Below, piece by piece: positions 27,964 to 38,273 of a stretch of 64,000 bases of DNA. The notes below the pieces were generated by a model. It did not search any database, was not told where the DNA came from, and saw only the letters and a list, made by a program, of their open reading frames with translations. The stretch lies in assembly GCA_002709075.1 (NCBI GenBank), contig PAPV01000004.1, forward strand, positions 230,787 to 294,786, read 5' to 3'. The translations under genes and the position numbers were made by a program. Origin of the DNA: Rhodospirillaceae bacterium (GTDB lineage Bacteria; Pseudomonadota; Alphaproteobacteria; MPNO01; UBA2964). Positions within the stretch are counted from its first letter, which is position 1. Every line of letters starts with the position of its first letter.

Positions 27964-30552
27964 ATGACTAAGCAAGATTCGGACTCAGAGGAAACACCCA
28001 AGAGGGTATTACGAGCTCGTCCACGCCTCGAGCTAAAAAAAACAGTAGATGCAGGGCAAGTGAAGCAGAGTTTTTCTCACGGCCGCACCAAATCGGTCTC
28101 CGTAGAGGTTCGCAAAAAACGCACTTTGGGTAAGGTTACAAAGACCGAAAATGAAAAGTCTTTAAAGGATGATAGCTTTAAGACTTCTAAATCTGCCTCT
28201 GCTTTTAAAAACAAGGTTACTACTTCCCGCAAGCCTGCAGTCTTAAAAACATTGACGGAGGAGGAAGCAGCAGCCCGACGGCGGGCCCTAGAGAGTGCAC
28301 AGCAGAGTGGAGCAGTTAATGGAGTGTTAGAGCAGACGTCTGCTGCGGCTGAGGCCCGACGTCAGGCCGCAAAAGATGAAAATGCTGCACGCCGGCGTGA
28401 GGATGAAGACCGTCAGCGCCGTGAAGAAGAAGATAAAAAGCGTCGGGAGGATGAGGAGAACCGCAAAAGGCAAGAAGAAGAGGCGGCAAAACGTGCCGCA
28501 GAGCAGGCTGCAAAGTTACAGGCTAGAGAGGAACAAGGTTTACAGGTTAAACCGGAAGTAAATCCGGCACGAAGGTCCGGTGATAACTCCGACAAGAGGC
28601 AACTGAGAAACGAGAGGCAAGAAACAAGGCGTCCTAGTGCAAGAAGAGGTGAGCCAAGGCGAAGGTCCCGGGGGAAACTGACTGTTAATCAGGCTCTAAA
28701 CGAGGAAGAACGAACTCGTAGTTTGGCTTCTGTTCGCCGTCAAAGAGAAAGAGTTCGTCGAAACCAGCAGTCCCAGCCAATTGAAACCAAGAAGATTAGC
28801 CACGAGGTTATCCTACCTGAAACGATTATGGTGCAGGAGCTTGCAAATCGAATGGCAGAACGTGGTGTAGATGTTATTCGTTGTTTAATGAAGCTTGGGG
28901 TTATGGCCACACTACAACAAACAATTGATGCTGATACAGCTGAGCTTGTAATAGGGGAATTCGAGCATACCGCTAAGCGGGTCAGTGAATCGGATGTTGA
29001 AATAGGTCTAAAGGGAGACGTTGATCCCGACCATTTATTGCGCCCCCGTTCCCCTATAGTTACGGTGATGGGGCATGTAGACCATGGGAAGACATCATTG
29101 CTAGATGCACTGCGTAAAACAAATGTTGCAGAGCGTGAAAAAGGCGGCATTACTCAACATATCGGAGCCTATCAGATTACAAATGATGAGGGGAATAAAA
29201 TAACTTTCATTGATACGCCGGGACACGCAGCGTTTACCGCAATGCGTGCTCGCGGAGCAAATGTAACCGATATAATCATATTAGTTGTAGCTGCTGATGA
29301 TGGTATCATGCCTCAGACGGTGGAGGCTATTGATCATGCTAAGGCAGCGGAAGTCCCAATAATTGTAGCAATTAATAAGATTGACAGGCCTAATTCTGAC
29401 CCACAAAAAGTTCGAAATGAATTGCTGCAACATGAGATTATCTTGGAGGACGTAGGTGGAGACGTTTTGTCCGCAGAGGTCTCGGCTACCGAAGGAACAA
29501 ATATTGAAAAATTGACAGAAGTCATTCAACTACAAGCCGAAGTGTTGGAACTTCGAGCAAATCCTAATCGTGCTGCCGAAGGTGTTGTTATTGAGTCAAA
29601 TTTGGAAACTGGCCGAGGGGCTGTTGCTACTGCGTTGATACAGCGGGGGACTTTAAACATTGGGGACATTGTAGTTGCTGGACCTGAATGGGGTCGTGTG
29701 CGAGCAATGACTGATGACACACGTGCAAGGGTAAGGACTGCAGTTCCATCTCAACCAGTCGAGATAATGGGTTTATCTGGAGCGCCCGCTGCAGGTGATG
29801 AATTTGCAGTTGTAGAAAGTGAGACCCGCGCCAGAGAAATTACTGAGTTTCGACAACGGCAGGCTCGCCTTCAGAAAACAGCGGTAGCACCTAAAGGTTC
29901 TTTAGAACAGTTATTTAGTCAAATTGAATCAGGGAAAGTTAAAATTCTTCCATTGCTTATAAAAGCAGACACGCATGGATCGGTTGAAGCAATAATCAGT
30001 AGCCTCCAAAAAATTAGTACAGATGAGGTTAAAGTGCAGGTTTTGCATTCTGGTGCTGGCGGAATTAATGAATCAGATGTTGGCTTGGCTCAAGCTTCCA
30101 ACGGTTTTATCGTTGGTTTTAATGTGCGAGCCAATTCTCAAGCGCGTGAATTAGCGCAGCGCGAAAAGCTTGATATTCGTTACTATTCGATAATCTATGA
30201 TCTTATCGACGATATTAAGGGACTGCTAAGTGGGATGCTGGCACCTGAAAAACGCGAGACTTTTCTTGGCTATGCTGAAATCTTAGAAGTATTTAATATT
30301 AGTAAGATGGGTCGAATAGCAGGTTGCAAGGTTACAGATGGAATGGTCAAACACGGCTCTGGAGTGCGACTGCTCCGCGATGATGTTGTAATACACGAGG
30401 GGTCTCTCTCAACTTTGAAACGGTTCAAAGATGATGTACGAGAGGTTCGGGAGGGTATGGAATGTGGTATGTCTTTTGAGAATTACCAAGATATCAAGCA
30501 GGGTGATCGTGTAGAATGTTTTGACGTCGAGGAGATTGTTCGTTCACTGTAA
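27964..30552 (+). CDS. infB: Translation initiation factor IF-2
   Basis: GTPase that brings initiator fMet-tRNA to the 30S subunit. It has 862 residues. A long charged N-terminal region (about residues 100-260) is very rich in Arg, Glu, Lys and Ala and likely a helical linker. The IF2_N domain follows near residue 290 ([20 protein letters not shown]). The G domain has G1 GHVDHGKT at 370-377, G3 DTPGH from 417 and G4 NKID at 471-474. Domains II, III and the fMet-tRNA-binding C2 domain complete it. All motifs are intact. Confidence 0.97.
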   Translation: MTKQDSDSEETPKRVLRARPRLELKKTVDAGQVKQSFSHGRTKSVSVEVRKKRTLGKVTKTENEKSLKDDSFKTSKSASAFKNKVTTSRKPAVLKTLTEEEAAARRRALESAQQSGAVNGVLEQTSAAAEARRQAAKDENAARRREDEDRQRREEEDKKRREDEENRKRQEEEAAKRAAEQAAKLQAREEQGLQVKPEVNPARRSGDNSDKRQLRNERQETRRPSARRGEPRRRSRGKLTVNQALNEEERTRSLASVRRQRERVRRNQQSQPIETKKISHEVILPETIMVQELANRMAERGVDVIRCLMKLGVMATLQQTIDADTAELVIGEFEHTAKRVSESDVEIGLKGDVDPDHLLRPRSPIVTVMGHVDHGKTSLLDALRKTNVAEREKGGITQHIGAYQITNDEGNKITFIDTPGHAAFTAMRARGANVTDIIILVVAADDGIMPQTVEAIDHAKAAEVPIIVAINKIDRPNSDPQKVRNELLQHEIILEDVGGDVLSAEVSATEGTNIEKLTEVIQLQAEVLELRANPNRAAEGVVIESNLETGRGAVATALIQRGTLNIGDIVVAGPEWGRVRAMTDDTRARVRTAVPSQPVEIMGLSGAPAAGDEFAVVESETRAREITEFRQRQARLQKTAVAPKGSLEQLFSQIESGKVKILPLLIKADTHGSVEAIISSLQKISTDEVKVQVLHSGAGGINESDVGLAQASNGFIVGFNVRANSQARELAQREKLDIRYYSIIYDLIDDIKGLLSGMLAPEKRETFLGYAEILEVFNISKMGRIAGCKVTDGMVKHGSGVRLLRDDVVIHEGSLSTLKRFKDDVREVREGMECGMSFENYQDIKQGDRVECFDVEEIVRSL

Positions 30553-30593
30553 TTTGTTTCTGAAGTATGCTAGATGTTCTCGGATAAAGTTTA

Positions 30594-31010
30594 ATGAAGC
30601 GTAAAACCAGATCGAGTTTGCGTGTAACAGAAAGAAGCCAGCGACAGCTTAGAGTAGGTGAAATAATCCGGCATGCTTTAGTCGAAACTTTCATTCGCGG
30701 TGAATTGCATGATCCCATCTTAACAGACGTGTCGTTGACAGTTGCAGAGGTAAGAGTGAGTGCCGACCTTAAAAGGGCCATGGCCTTTGTTATGCCCCTT
30801 GGGGGAAATAATGCTGAAGAAATAACTCAAGCTCTCAATCATGCATCGCCCTTTTTGCGTCGTAAATTAGCGAAGATAGTAACCCTACGTTATCTGCCGA
30901 GCTTATTTTTCGCAGTCGATGATTCCTTTGATCGCGGGCAAAAAATTGAGAACATTCTAAAAACTGAACGAGAGTCCCGTGATTTTGTTGAGTTTTCCAA
31001 TAAGAAATGA
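30594..31010 (+). CDS. rbfA: 30S ribosome-binding factor RbfA
   Basis: Late 30S assembly factor with a KH-like fold binding the 16S 5' helix. It is 138 residues with RVGEIIRHALVETFIRGELHDP, the VRVSADLKRAMAFVMPLGG strand and the C-terminal LPSLFFAVDDSFDRGQKIENIL motif. It overlaps truB by 4 bases (ATGA), consistent with translational coupling within the infB operon. Confidence 0.95.
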   Translation: MKRKTRSSLRVTERSQRQLRVGEIIRHALVETFIRGELHDPILTDVSLTVAEVRVSADLKRAMAFVMPLGGNNAEEITQALNHASPFLRRKLAKIVTLRYLPSLFFAVDDSFDRGQKIENILKTERESRDFVEFSNKK

Positions 31011-31948
31011 GTCAAAGACGCAGCGGCAAAGCCATCAATGGATGGGCAGTTGTTGATAAGACAATTGGAATTAGTTCAACTCAAGCGGTTTCGATGGTTC
31101 GGCGTGCGTTCGACGCTAGAAAGGCTGGTCACGCCGGCACCTTGGACCCATTAGCGAGTGGTTTACTGCCAATTGCACTGGGAGAAGCAACAAAATTGAT
31201 ACCTTTTCTCCAGGACAGAAAAAAAGAATATAGTTTCACTATAAATTGGGGTGAGGAGCGGAATACTGATGATTCAGTTGGTGAAATAATGAAAACTAGC
31301 AGCATTCGGCCCTCATTTGAACAAATTGAAAAAGTTCTACCTGATTTTGTTGGTCAAACCGATCAGACACCACCAGTGTTTTCTGCAATAAAGATAAACG
31401 GGCGAAGAGCTTATAGCCTAGCTCGCGCTGGTGCAGAAATAATTATGAAACCTCGTCAGGTGCAAATATTTTCTCTAAAACTTCTTCAAGTGGTTGATAA
31501 GGACAAAGCGAAATTCTCTGTTTGCTGTGGCAAGGGAACATATGTGCGAAGTTTAGGCCGTGATATTGCGCGGCGTTTGGATACATTCGGTTATATTTCC
31601 GCTCTTCGCAGAACGGTAAATGGTCCCTTTAGCGAAAAAAATGCAATTCCTCTGGATAATTATGACTCTGTAGTGCATATTGCTTTTCCTCCTAGCTTTT
31701 TGCTCCCGCTTGAGGCCGTGCTGGACGACATCCCGGCAGTGTTTCTCAATCCGGAGCAAGTGGATCATATTCGTCACGGCCGCGCTGTGTCACTTGTTGA
31801 TCTAGAGGAGGTTGATAACCCCGAAACACTTAGAGTGCGGCTGGGGAACAACACTGTGTGTGCGATGGCTGATGGGCAGCTTATTGCACTTGCGCGGTTA
31901 GAGGGTGGAAGGTTGTATCCGAAACGCGTACTTAACCGAAACAATTAG
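31007..31948 (+). CDS. truB: tRNA pseudouridine(55) synthase TruB
   Basis: Isomerises U55 in the T loop of tRNAs. It is 313 residues; the catalytic Asp47 lies in AGHAGTLDPLASGLLP, and GKGTYVRSLGRDIARRL is the second family motif. The C-terminal PUA-like region is recognisable by GRAVSL and VCAMADGQLIALARLEGG. It sits between rbfA (4-base overlap) and rpsO (9-base gap), as in most proteobacteria. Confidence 0.96.
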   Translation: MSQRRSGKAINGWAVVDKTIGISSTQAVSMVRRAFDARKAGHAGTLDPLASGLLPIALGEATKLIPFLQDRKKEYSFTINWGEERNTDDSVGEIMKTSSIRPSFEQIEKVLPDFVGQTDQTPPVFSAIKINGRRAYSLARAGAEIIMKPRQVQIFSLKLLQVVDKDKAKFSVCCGKGTYVRSLGRDIARRLDTFGYISALRRTVNGPFSEKNAIPLDNYDSVVHIAFPPSFLLPLEAVLDDIPAVFLNPEQVDHIRHGRAVSLVDLEEVDNPETLRVRLGNNTVCAMADGQLIALARLEGGRLYPKRVLNRNN

Positions 31949-31957
31949 GAGTTGATG

Positions 31958-32227
31958 ATGTCGATAACACAGGAAAAGAAATCCGAATTAATAAAGCAAT
32001 ATGGGCGGGCAGACGGCGATACCGGCTCACCTGAAGTTCAGGTATCGATTCTTACTGAGCGCATTAAAAATTTGACCGAGCATCTTAAAGAGCACAACAA
32101 AGATTTTCACTCGCGACGTGGTTTGCTCGTCATGGTTGGTCAAAGGCGTCGTTTGTTAGATTATTTAAAAAGCAAAGATGATAAGCGATACCAAGATTTA
32201 ATCAAAAATCTTGGTATACGTCGTTAG
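31958..32227 (+). CDS. rpsO: 30S ribosomal protein S15
   Basis: Primary binder of the central domain of 16S rRNA. Starting at the second of two adjacent ATGs (31958) gives 89 residues, the standard S15 length, with AGGAG 6 bases upstream; ATG 31955 is too close to the ribosome binding site. The conserved [22 protein letters not shown] and [19 protein letters not shown] segments are complete. It is the gene preceding pnp, as in E. coli. Confidence 0.97.
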   Translation: MSITQEKKSELIKQYGRADGDTGSPEVQVSILTERIKNLTEHLKEHNKDFHSRRGLLVMVGQRRRLLDYLKSKDDKRYQDLIKNLGIRR

Positions 32228-32292
32228 TGCCAGGAAGTTTTTGTAGGTGAAGCCCGTCTATTGTCCGGCTAAGACGAGTTGCATTTCTATAA

Positions 32293-32410
32293 CAGCACCG
32301 CGGATAAGGTGTTGTATTGCTACAAGGGCGTCAAGGTTTTGATATTTTTACACACAGCGCGACAGGGTTGTCAGAGCTGATTGACCGGAGCACATAGGGT
32401 GCTTGTGGTC
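32293..32410 (+). promoter_or_regulatory. Structured rpsO-pnp spacer: three consecutive hairpins
   Basis: The 203-base gap folds on paper into three stems. First, 32293-32314: CAGCACC with GGTGTTG, 7 pairs, 8-base loop. Second, 32355-32379: CAGC/GCTG closing over GACA/TGTC. Third, 32383-32410: GACC/GGTC over AGCAC/GTGCT with a 5-base loop. The third ends just before the GGAAGGAAG ribosome binding site of pnp. In E. coli the equivalent leader is cut by RNase III and used by PNPase to limit its own synthesis; the same role here is inference. Confidence 0.55.
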
Positions 32411-32430
32411 GGGAAGGAAGAACTAGAGAA

Positions 32431-34584
32431 ATGTTCAACGTTTATCGCAAGGAAATCGAATGGGGCGGAAAAACGCTCGTAATGGAAACAGGTAAAATTG
32501 CACGTCAGGCTGATGGTGCTGTTTTAGTGACATATGGAGATACAGTGGTGCTTGCCACGGCTGTGGCGCAGAAGGCCCCGAAGCCTGGCATAGATTTTTT
32601 TCCATTGACTGTAAATTATCAAGAAAAAACATTTGCTGCAGGTAAAATACCTGGTGGATTCTTCAAACGTGAAGGAAGACCAAATGAAAAAGAAACTTTG
32701 GTGTCGAGGCTTATTGATCGACCCATCCGTCCTCTTTTTGCAAAGGGTTTTCAAAATGAAACCCAAGTAATTTGTACTGTTTTAAGTCATGATCTAGAAA
32801 ATGACCCGGATGTAGTTGCAATGGTTGGCGCGTCGGCAGCTTTGACTGTTTCCGGGATACCATTTCTTGGTCCGATTGGCGCAGCACGTGTTGGTTATCT
32901 AGATGGTAATTTTATTCTTAATCCAGTACCCCAGGAAATGGAGACATCTCAACTTGATATGGTGGTAGCCGGCACAAACGATGCAGTACTGATGGTCGAG
33001 TCTGAAGCCAAACAGCTTTCTGAAGAAATTATGCTTGGTGCCGTTATGTTTGCACAAAAAGAATTTCAGCCTGTAATTCAGGCGATAATTGAATTAGCTG
33101 AGCAATGTGCAAAAGATCCATGGGCGGTTCCAGAGCCTCTTGAGGAAAAAGAAACTTTGAGGCCCCGGATCAGAGACTTGGCTGAAGACAAGTTGCGTGC
33201 AGCATACTCTGAAACCGTTAAGCAAACACGCGTTGAAATGATAACCGCAGCTAAAGAAAATGCATTGGCAACGCTCACTGAGGAAGAACCAGAAATTGAT
33301 ACCCAGATTGCGTCTGGTCTTTTAAAGGATTTAGAGAAAGAAATTGTGCGTGGTACCATATTGGAAACTGGTAAACGAATTGACGGTCGCGACACTAAGA
33401 CCGTTCGGCATATTGATGTAGAGGTAGGAATTTTGCCACGAGCTCATGGAAGTGCACTTTTCACGCGTGGGGAGACACAATCATTGTGTGTTGCAACGCT
33501 GGGGACTGGACAGGATGAGCAGGTTATTGATGCGCTTGAGGGTGAGTACCGGGAGCGGTTTATGCTGCATTATAATTTTCCGCCGTATTCGGTTGGCGAG
33601 GCCGGGTTTTTAAAATCTCCTGGTAGGCGAGAAATTGGACATGGAAAACTTGCTTGGCGTGCAGTCCGTGCAGTCTTGCCAAGTGCAGAAGAGTTCCCGT
33701 ACACGCTTCGTGTTGTCTCGGAGATTACCGAGTCCAATGGTTCGTCTTCGATGGCAACTGTGTGTGGTTCATCGTTGTCCTTGATGGACGCGGGTGTTCC
33801 TATTAAAGAGCCGGTGGCTGGCATAGCTATGGGTTTGATTAAAGAGGATAGTGGTTACGCAGTATTATCAGATATTCTTGGAGATGAAGACCACCTTGGC
33901 GATATGGACTTCAAGGTTGCAGGCACTAAAACCGGTATAACGTCACTTCAAATGGACATTAAAATTACAGGTATTACCGAGGAGATAATGGAAACTGCGT
34001 TGAGTCAGGCAAAGGATGGAAGGATACACATTCTTGGTGAAATGGCGAAAGGAATGTCAGGGGCGAGGGAGGATGTAAGCTTGTTTGCTCCGCGTATAAC
34101 TACTTTATCCATACCAAAGGATAAAATACGCGATGTTATAGGAACTGGTGGTAAGGTTATAAGGGACATCTGTGAAACTACCGGGGCTAAGATTGATATC
34201 GATGACGAGGGAGTAGTGAAAATAGCGGCTGTTGACGGAGAAGCTGGGAAGAACGCTTTCGATTGGATAAAGGGCATTGTAGCTGAGCCCGAAGTGGGCG
34301 TTATATATGACGGAAAGGTGGTTAAGGTAGTTGATTTTGGGGCTTTTGTAAATTTTTTAGGCCCTAAAGATGGATTAGTGCATATAAGTGAATTGGAGCC
34401 ACGGCGTGTTAATAAGGTAACCGATGTGGTTAATGAAGGTGATGAAGTAAAAGTTAAGGTTTTAGCAATTGATGATCGAGGAAAAGTTAAATTGTCGATG
34501 AAAGTTGTTGATCAAGAAACCGGGGCTGAAATTAATTCAGACACAAAAGTTGCGGAAACAGATCAAAAGGGTGCCGACAATTGA
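32431..34584 (+). CDS. pnp: Polyribonucleotide nucleotidyltransferase (PNPase)
   Basis: 3'-5' phosphorolytic exoribonuclease and degradosome partner. It is 717 residues: first RNase PH domain, helical domain, second RNase PH domain ([51 protein letters not shown]), then KH ([17 protein letters not shown]) and S1 ([28 protein letters not shown]) RNA-binding domains. All parts are in order and complete. The C-terminal tail is acidic and short. Confidence 0.98.
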   Translation: MFNVYRKEIEWGGKTLVMETGKIARQADGAVLVTYGDTVVLATAVAQKAPKPGIDFFPLTVNYQEKTFAAGKIPGGFFKREGRPNEKETLVSRLIDRPIRPLFAKGFQNETQVICTVLSHDLENDPDVVAMVGASAALTVSGIPFLGPIGAARVGYLDGNFILNPVPQEMETSQLDMVVAGTNDAVLMVESEAKQLSEEIMLGAVMFAQKEFQPVIQAIIELAEQCAKDPWAVPEPLEEKETLRPRIRDLAEDKLRAAYSETVKQTRVEMITAAKENALATLTEEEPEIDTQIASGLLKDLEKEIVRGTILETGKRIDGRDTKTVRHIDVEVGILPRAHGSALFTRGETQSLCVATLGTGQDEQVIDALEGEYRERFMLHYNFPPYSVGEAGFLKSPGRREIGHGKLAWRAVRAVLPSAEEFPYTLRVVSEITESNGSSSMATVCGSSLSLMDAGVPIKEPVAGIAMGLIKEDSGYAVLSDILGDEDHLGDMDFKVAGTKTGITSLQMDIKITGITEEIMETALSQAKDGRIHILGEMAKGMSGAREDVSLFAPRITTLSIPKDKIRDVIGTGGKVIRDICETTGAKIDIDDEGVVKIAAVDGEAGKNAFDWIKGIVAEPEVGVIYDGKVVKVVDFGAFVNFLGPKDGLVHISELEPRRVNKVTDVVNEGDEVKVKVLAIDDRGKVKLSMKVVDQETGAEINSDTKVAETDQKGADN

Positions 34585-34922
34585 GATGGATTAGTTTTTA
34601 TTATTTAGTTAGTAGGTGGAGTTAATCTGGAATTGCATTTGCATGCTTTAAAGCGCCCACTGGTTTCACTATACAGAAAACTTAAATGGTCAATCAAAAC
34701 CACACAAATGATGGGATTTTTCTAAAGTAAATAAGCATTTATCACATGAAAAACATTGTATTATTCGCGTGTGCATAATTTTGACTTCAAAAAACTGTTA
34801 AAAAGGACTGTTCTTTCAAAATTTCTTTCATATAACACAGTAAGAAACTAATTGTGAAGATAGTAGCACTTTGAAAATAATTAGTGCTAATAAATGATAG
34901 CTGATTATAGAGGCGCAAATAA
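34585..34922. other. AT-rich spacer between pnp and fabA
   Basis: 338 bases with no convincing open reading frame or intrinsic terminator for pnp. It carries a near-operator inverted repeat (entered separately) and, just before fabA, TAGAGGCGC. That short motif also precedes metK. In rhizobia an irr gene often lies upstream of fabA; there is none here. Confidence 0.6.
34864..34889. promoter_or_regulatory. Inverted repeat upstream of fabA (operator or hairpin candidate)
   Basis: TAGCACT (34864-34870) and AGTGCTA (34883-34889) are exact reverse complements with a 12-base AT-rich spacer. They lie 34 bases before the fabA start, ahead of its AGAGG ribosome binding site. The position suits a repressor site for the fab operon or a leader hairpin. 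No regulator is known to match. Confidence 0.3.
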
Positions 34923-35459
34923 ATGGGGACTGAACACGCAATGAGCGTGAAAAACAAGAATGAGTTTTCCTATGATGACCTGCTTAAATGTGGACATGGG
35001 AAATTATTTGGGCCAGGTAATGCACAGTTGCCCCTACCGCCAATGCTTATGTTTGATCGCATTACGTCCATTTCTGAAAGTGGTGGTAGTTATGATCGAG
35101 GAAAAATCGTTGCAGAGATGGATGTTAAATCCTCTCACTGGTTTTTTAGTTGTCATTTTGAGGGGGATCCAGTAATGCCCGGATGCCTTGGACTTGATGC
35201 GCTTTGGCAATTGACAGGATTTTTTCTCGGTTGGACTGGTGACCCGGGGAAGGGAAGAGCGCTTGGTCTCGGTAATTTGAAATTTAATAACCAAGTGACG
35301 CCCGAAGCAAAGCTGATAACTTATCAAATTGATATCAAAAGGATTGTGCGCCGAGGATTCTCTATTGCCATAGCTGATGGAACTCTAATTGTGGATCAGA
35401 ATGTTGCTTATGAAGCGAAAGATCTACGTGTTGGGCTTTTCATTGATTCAAAGGATTGA
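34923..35459 (+). CDS. fabA: 3-hydroxydecanoyl-ACP dehydratase/isomerase FabA
   Basis: Dehydrates beta-hydroxyacyl-ACP and isomerises trans-2- to cis-3-decenoyl-ACP, the branch to unsaturated fatty acids. It is 178 residues; the catalytic pair H78 ([11 protein letters not shown]) and D92 (LGLDALWQ) is spaced 14 residues, as H70/D84 in E. coli. ATG 34923 has AGAGG 10 bases upstream; ATG 34941 is in frame but less well placed. It is first in the fabA-fabB-fabI operon; the next gene begins 10 bases later. Confidence 0.96.
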   Translation: MGTEHAMSVKNKNEFSYDDLLKCGHGKLFGPGNAQLPLPPMLMFDRITSISESGGSYDRGKIVAEMDVKSSHWFFSCHFEGDPVMPGCLGLDALWQLTGFFLGWTGDPGKGRALGLGNLKFNNQVTPEAKLITYQIDIKRIVRRGFSIAIADGTLIVDQNVAYEAKDLRVGLFIDSKD

Positions 35460-35469
35460 CGAGGTTGTA

Positions 35470-36693
35470 ATGAAAAGAGTGGTTGTAACCGGCATAGGTA
35501 TTGTAAGCAGTATAGGTAATGATAAAAGCGAGGTTTCTCAATCATTATTGACAGGAAAGTCTGGAATTTCATTCTGTGAAGAGTACCGAAAGCGTGGTTT
35601 TCGAAGTCATGTGCATGGATTACCTTCGATAGACATTGAAGGAAAAATGGATAGAAAGTTGCGGCGTTTCATGGGTGATGGCGCAGCTTATAATTATATT
35701 GCAATGCAAGAGGCCGTAACTGACTCAGGGCTCTCTGACCAAGAGATTTCAAATCCACGCACTGGCTTAATTATGGGATCCGGCGGACCATCAACAAGAA
35801 ATTTGCTAAGCGCTTTTGATACTGCGCGCGAAAAAGGAGCAAAAAAAGTTGGGCCATTTATGGTGCCACGGACAATGTCAAGTACTAATTCTGCAACACT
35901 TGCAACGGCTTTTGGCATCAAAGGTGTTAATTATTCAATTAGTTCTGCTTGTGCAACGTCTGCGCATTGTATCGGCAATGGAATGGAGTTAATACAACTA
36001 GGTAAACAAGACATTGTTTTTTCGGGAGGCGGTGAGGAACTCGATTGGACCATGACTGTACTATTCGATGCAATGGGTGCTTTAACAAGTAAGTATAACG
36101 ATCAACCGGAATGCGCCTCCCGCCCATTTGATGCGAAACGAGATGGGTTTGTAATTGCGGGAGGTGGTGGAGTGGTTGTTCTAGAAGAATTGGAGCATGC
36201 ACTGGCTCGGGGTGCAAAAATATATGCCGAGTGTGTCGGTTATGGAGCTACTTCTGACGGGTTTGACATGGTTCAACCCTCCGGAGAGGGCGCAGTGCGC
36301 TGTATGAAAATGGCTTTGGAGAATGTAGAAGATCCAATAGATTATATCAACACGCATGGTACGAGTACGCCAGTAGGTGATGTTAAAGAGTTAGCGGCAT
36401 TGAGAGAGGTTTTTGCAGACAAAAATAAAATACCACCGTTTGCGTCAACGAAATCATTGACCGGGCACTCCTTAGGTGCCGCTGGCGTGCAAGAAGCAAT
36501 CTATTCCTTGTTAATGATGGAAGGAAAATTTATTTCTGCTTCTGCAAATGTATTCGAAGCGGATGATGGCGTAGGTGATATGCCATTAGTAACCGAAATG
36601 TGTAAAAACACAGAATTAAATTGTGTATTGTCAAATAGTTTTGGTTTTGGTGGTACGAATGCGTCTCTTATATTTAAATCGGTGGCTGAGTGA
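35470..36693 (+). CDS. fabB: 3-oxoacyl-ACP synthase I FabB
   Basis: Condensing enzyme that elongates the cis-3-decenoyl-ACP made by FabA. The frame is open from 35389 within fabA, but [10 protein letters not shown] at 35470 is the family N-terminus, giving 407 residues. The catalytic triad is C161 ([10 protein letters not shown]), H296 (NTHGTSTP) and H333 (TGHSLGAAG), at almost the same positions as C163-H298-H333 in E. coli FabB. The fabA pairing supports FabB over FabF. It overlaps fabI by 4 bases. Confidence 0.96.
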   Translation: MKRVVVTGIGIVSSIGNDKSEVSQSLLTGKSGISFCEEYRKRGFRSHVHGLPSIDIEGKMDRKLRRFMGDGAAYNYIAMQEAVTDSGLSDQEISNPRTGLIMGSGGPSTRNLLSAFDTAREKGAKKVGPFMVPRTMSSTNSATLATAFGIKGVNYSISSACATSAHCIGNGMELIQLGKQDIVFSGGGEELDWTMTVLFDAMGALTSKYNDQPECASRPFDAKRDGFVIAGGGGVVVLEELEHALARGAKIYAECVGYGATSDGFDMVQPSGEGAVRCMKMALENVEDPIDYINTHGTSTPVGDVKELAALREVFADKNKIPPFASTKSLTGHSLGAAGVQEAIYSLLMMEGKFISASANVFEADDGVGDMPLVTEMCKNTELNCVLSNSFGFGGTNASLIFKSVAE

Positions 36694-37484
36694 GTCTTCT
36701 TTCTGGAAAAAAAGGATTAATTCTTGGAGTGGCAAATGATCATTCCATTGCGTGGGGTATAGCGAATGCGGCTTCTAATGCAGGAGCACAGCTTGCGTTC
36801 ACCTATCAATCAGAATCTTTTGAGAAGCGAGTGAAACCGTTGGCTAAGGCTGCGGGGTCACAAATTGTTTTACCCTGCGATGTGACAGATGATAATAGTA
36901 TAGGCGCTGTATTCTCGGCATTAGAGGAAGAATGGGGCAGACTAGATTTTGTAGTCCACTCTGTAGCTTATTCCAATAAAAATGAGCTAAACGGGGGATA
37001 TACAGAAACAACACGAGAAAACTTTCTTCGCACACTCGATATTTCGTGTTTTTCTTTCACTGCGTTGGCGAAACGTTCCGCACCCTTGATGGCCAAAGGT
37101 GGCAGTTTAATTACACTTACCTATTCTGGCGCTGAACGAGTAATGCCCAACTATAATGTAATGGGGGTCGCTAAGGCGGCCCTCGAGGCTAGTGTAAAAT
37201 ATCTTGCTGCTGATCTTGGCCCAAGAGCTATACGAGTTAATGCAATATCTGCTGGGCCAATGAGGACGCTTGCAGGAAGTGCAATTGGTGGCGCACGAGA
37301 AGTTTACAATTGGAACAAAGAATTCTCCCCACTAAGACGTAATACAGTTTTAGATGATGTGGGAGGTGCAGGCCTTTACCTTCTGAGCGATTTAGCAGCT
37401 GGTGTGTCCGGTGAAGTTATGCACGTGGACTCAGGATTTAATGTAGTTGGTGTGCCAGATTTATTAAGATACAGAGATGATTGA
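36690..37484 (+). CDS. fabI: Enoyl-ACP reductase FabI (NADH)
   Basis: Last step of the elongation cycle. It is a short-chain dehydrogenase-type protein of 264 residues with the nucleotide loop [13 protein letters not shown] and the YxxxxxxK catalytic pair Y155/K162 in [24 protein letters not shown] is the substrate-binding loop shared with triclosan-sensitive FabI enzymes. GTG 36690 overlaps the fabB stop. It is followed by a convergent gene; the 125-base spacer holds a T7-G7 run (37572-37585) but no clear terminator. Confidence 0.95.
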   Translation: MSLLSGKKGLILGVANDHSIAWGIANAASNAGAQLAFTYQSESFEKRVKPLAKAAGSQIVLPCDVTDDNSIGAVFSALEEEWGRLDFVVHSVAYSNKNELNGGYTETTRENFLRTLDISCFSFTALAKRSAPLMAKGGSLITLTYSGAERVMPNYNVMGVAKAALEASVKYLAADLGPRAIRVNAISAGPMRTLAGSAIGGAREVYNWNKEFSPLRRNTVLDDVGGAGLYLLSDLAAGVSGEVMHVDSGFNVVGVPDLLRYRDD

Positions 37485-37609
37485 GCGGTTATTCCGATAT
37501 TAAAAAGGATACGTTTCAAAGTACAATAAACTAAATTAGAAATCTATTTGCTATAAATGATCATTACATTATTTTTTTGGGGGGGAATTTCTATAATAAG
37601 AGAAGGCCA

Positions 37610-38116
37610 CTAAGGGCTCTCATTAAGGTAGATTCCCCAAATATTTGATCGCTTAGTCCAGCCAGTATACTTTGAAAATGTAATTCTGCACCAAGGTCCT
37701 CGACAGGTTTTCAAACGTCCGAGACTTTTCTTAGATATTTTTGCTACCACGGCAGCATCAGGACGTGGGTCAGCACGAAGAAGAATCTGATGATGGTGCA
37801 CAATCACCCAGCGCCTTCCGGACAACAGTGATTGATGAACCCAACCAATTGATCCTTGCCAATCACGAACCTTTCTCCAAACTTTGAATTCACTAATAAT
37901 TTCAACTGGCATATTTTGATATACCAGAACCCAATCAATTGGGTACCGTCTGCCAGGACCTGTTCTGAGATTTACCTTGTTTGAGCGAAGCGAGACGAAT
38001 CTTGGAATTTCAAGCCCCGTGCTCACACCAGTTTTTTGAGCGTTTAGGGGGTTATGTGGTATTACCCCTGAAAATAAAAATCCAGTGAAAGTTAATATTA
38101 GTAATTGTTTTTTCAT
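37610..38116 (-). CDS. Secreted bacterial SH3-domain protein
   Basis: A 168-residue protein with a signal peptide (MKKQLLILTFTGFLFSGVIP from 38116). It carries two SH3b-like repeats: SLRSNKVNLRTGPGRRYPIDWVL near residue 43, with GSIGWVHQSLLSGRR, and a second around ILLRADPRPDAAVVAKI to YTGWTKRSNIWGIY. It matches the SH3_4/DUF1058 group of periplasmic proteins found across alphaproteobacteria, whose ligand (wall or protein) is not established. The frame is open to 38182, but only 38116 gives a signal peptide. It is convergent with fabI and divergent from the hydroxyacid dehydrogenase. Confidence 0.8.
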   Translation of the reverse strand: MKKQLLILTFTGFLFSGVIPHNPLNAQKTGVSTGLEIPRFVSLRSNKVNLRTGPGRRYPIDWVLVYQNMPVEIISEFKVWRKVRDWQGSIGWVHQSLLSGRRWVIVHHHQILLRADPRPDAAVVAKISKKSLGRLKTCRGPWCRITFSKYTGWTKRSNIWGIYLNESP

Positions 38117-38273
38117 AATTTTAAACAAGAAATCTCTCAATATGATAATACTTTTTAACATATTTATATAATACGATGACATACTAGACTGTTCCAGTTC
38201 TGATGGGCATGATGTTAATTAATTTAAATTTTGGACTTAGGAATATTGTTTGAAATACCGTGAATGGCATGAG

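Noticed and set aside
37572-37585. T7-G7 homopolymer junction in the fabI/SH3 spacer
   Set aside because: Simple sequence between convergent genes; could be a slippage or sequencing artefact and shows no function.
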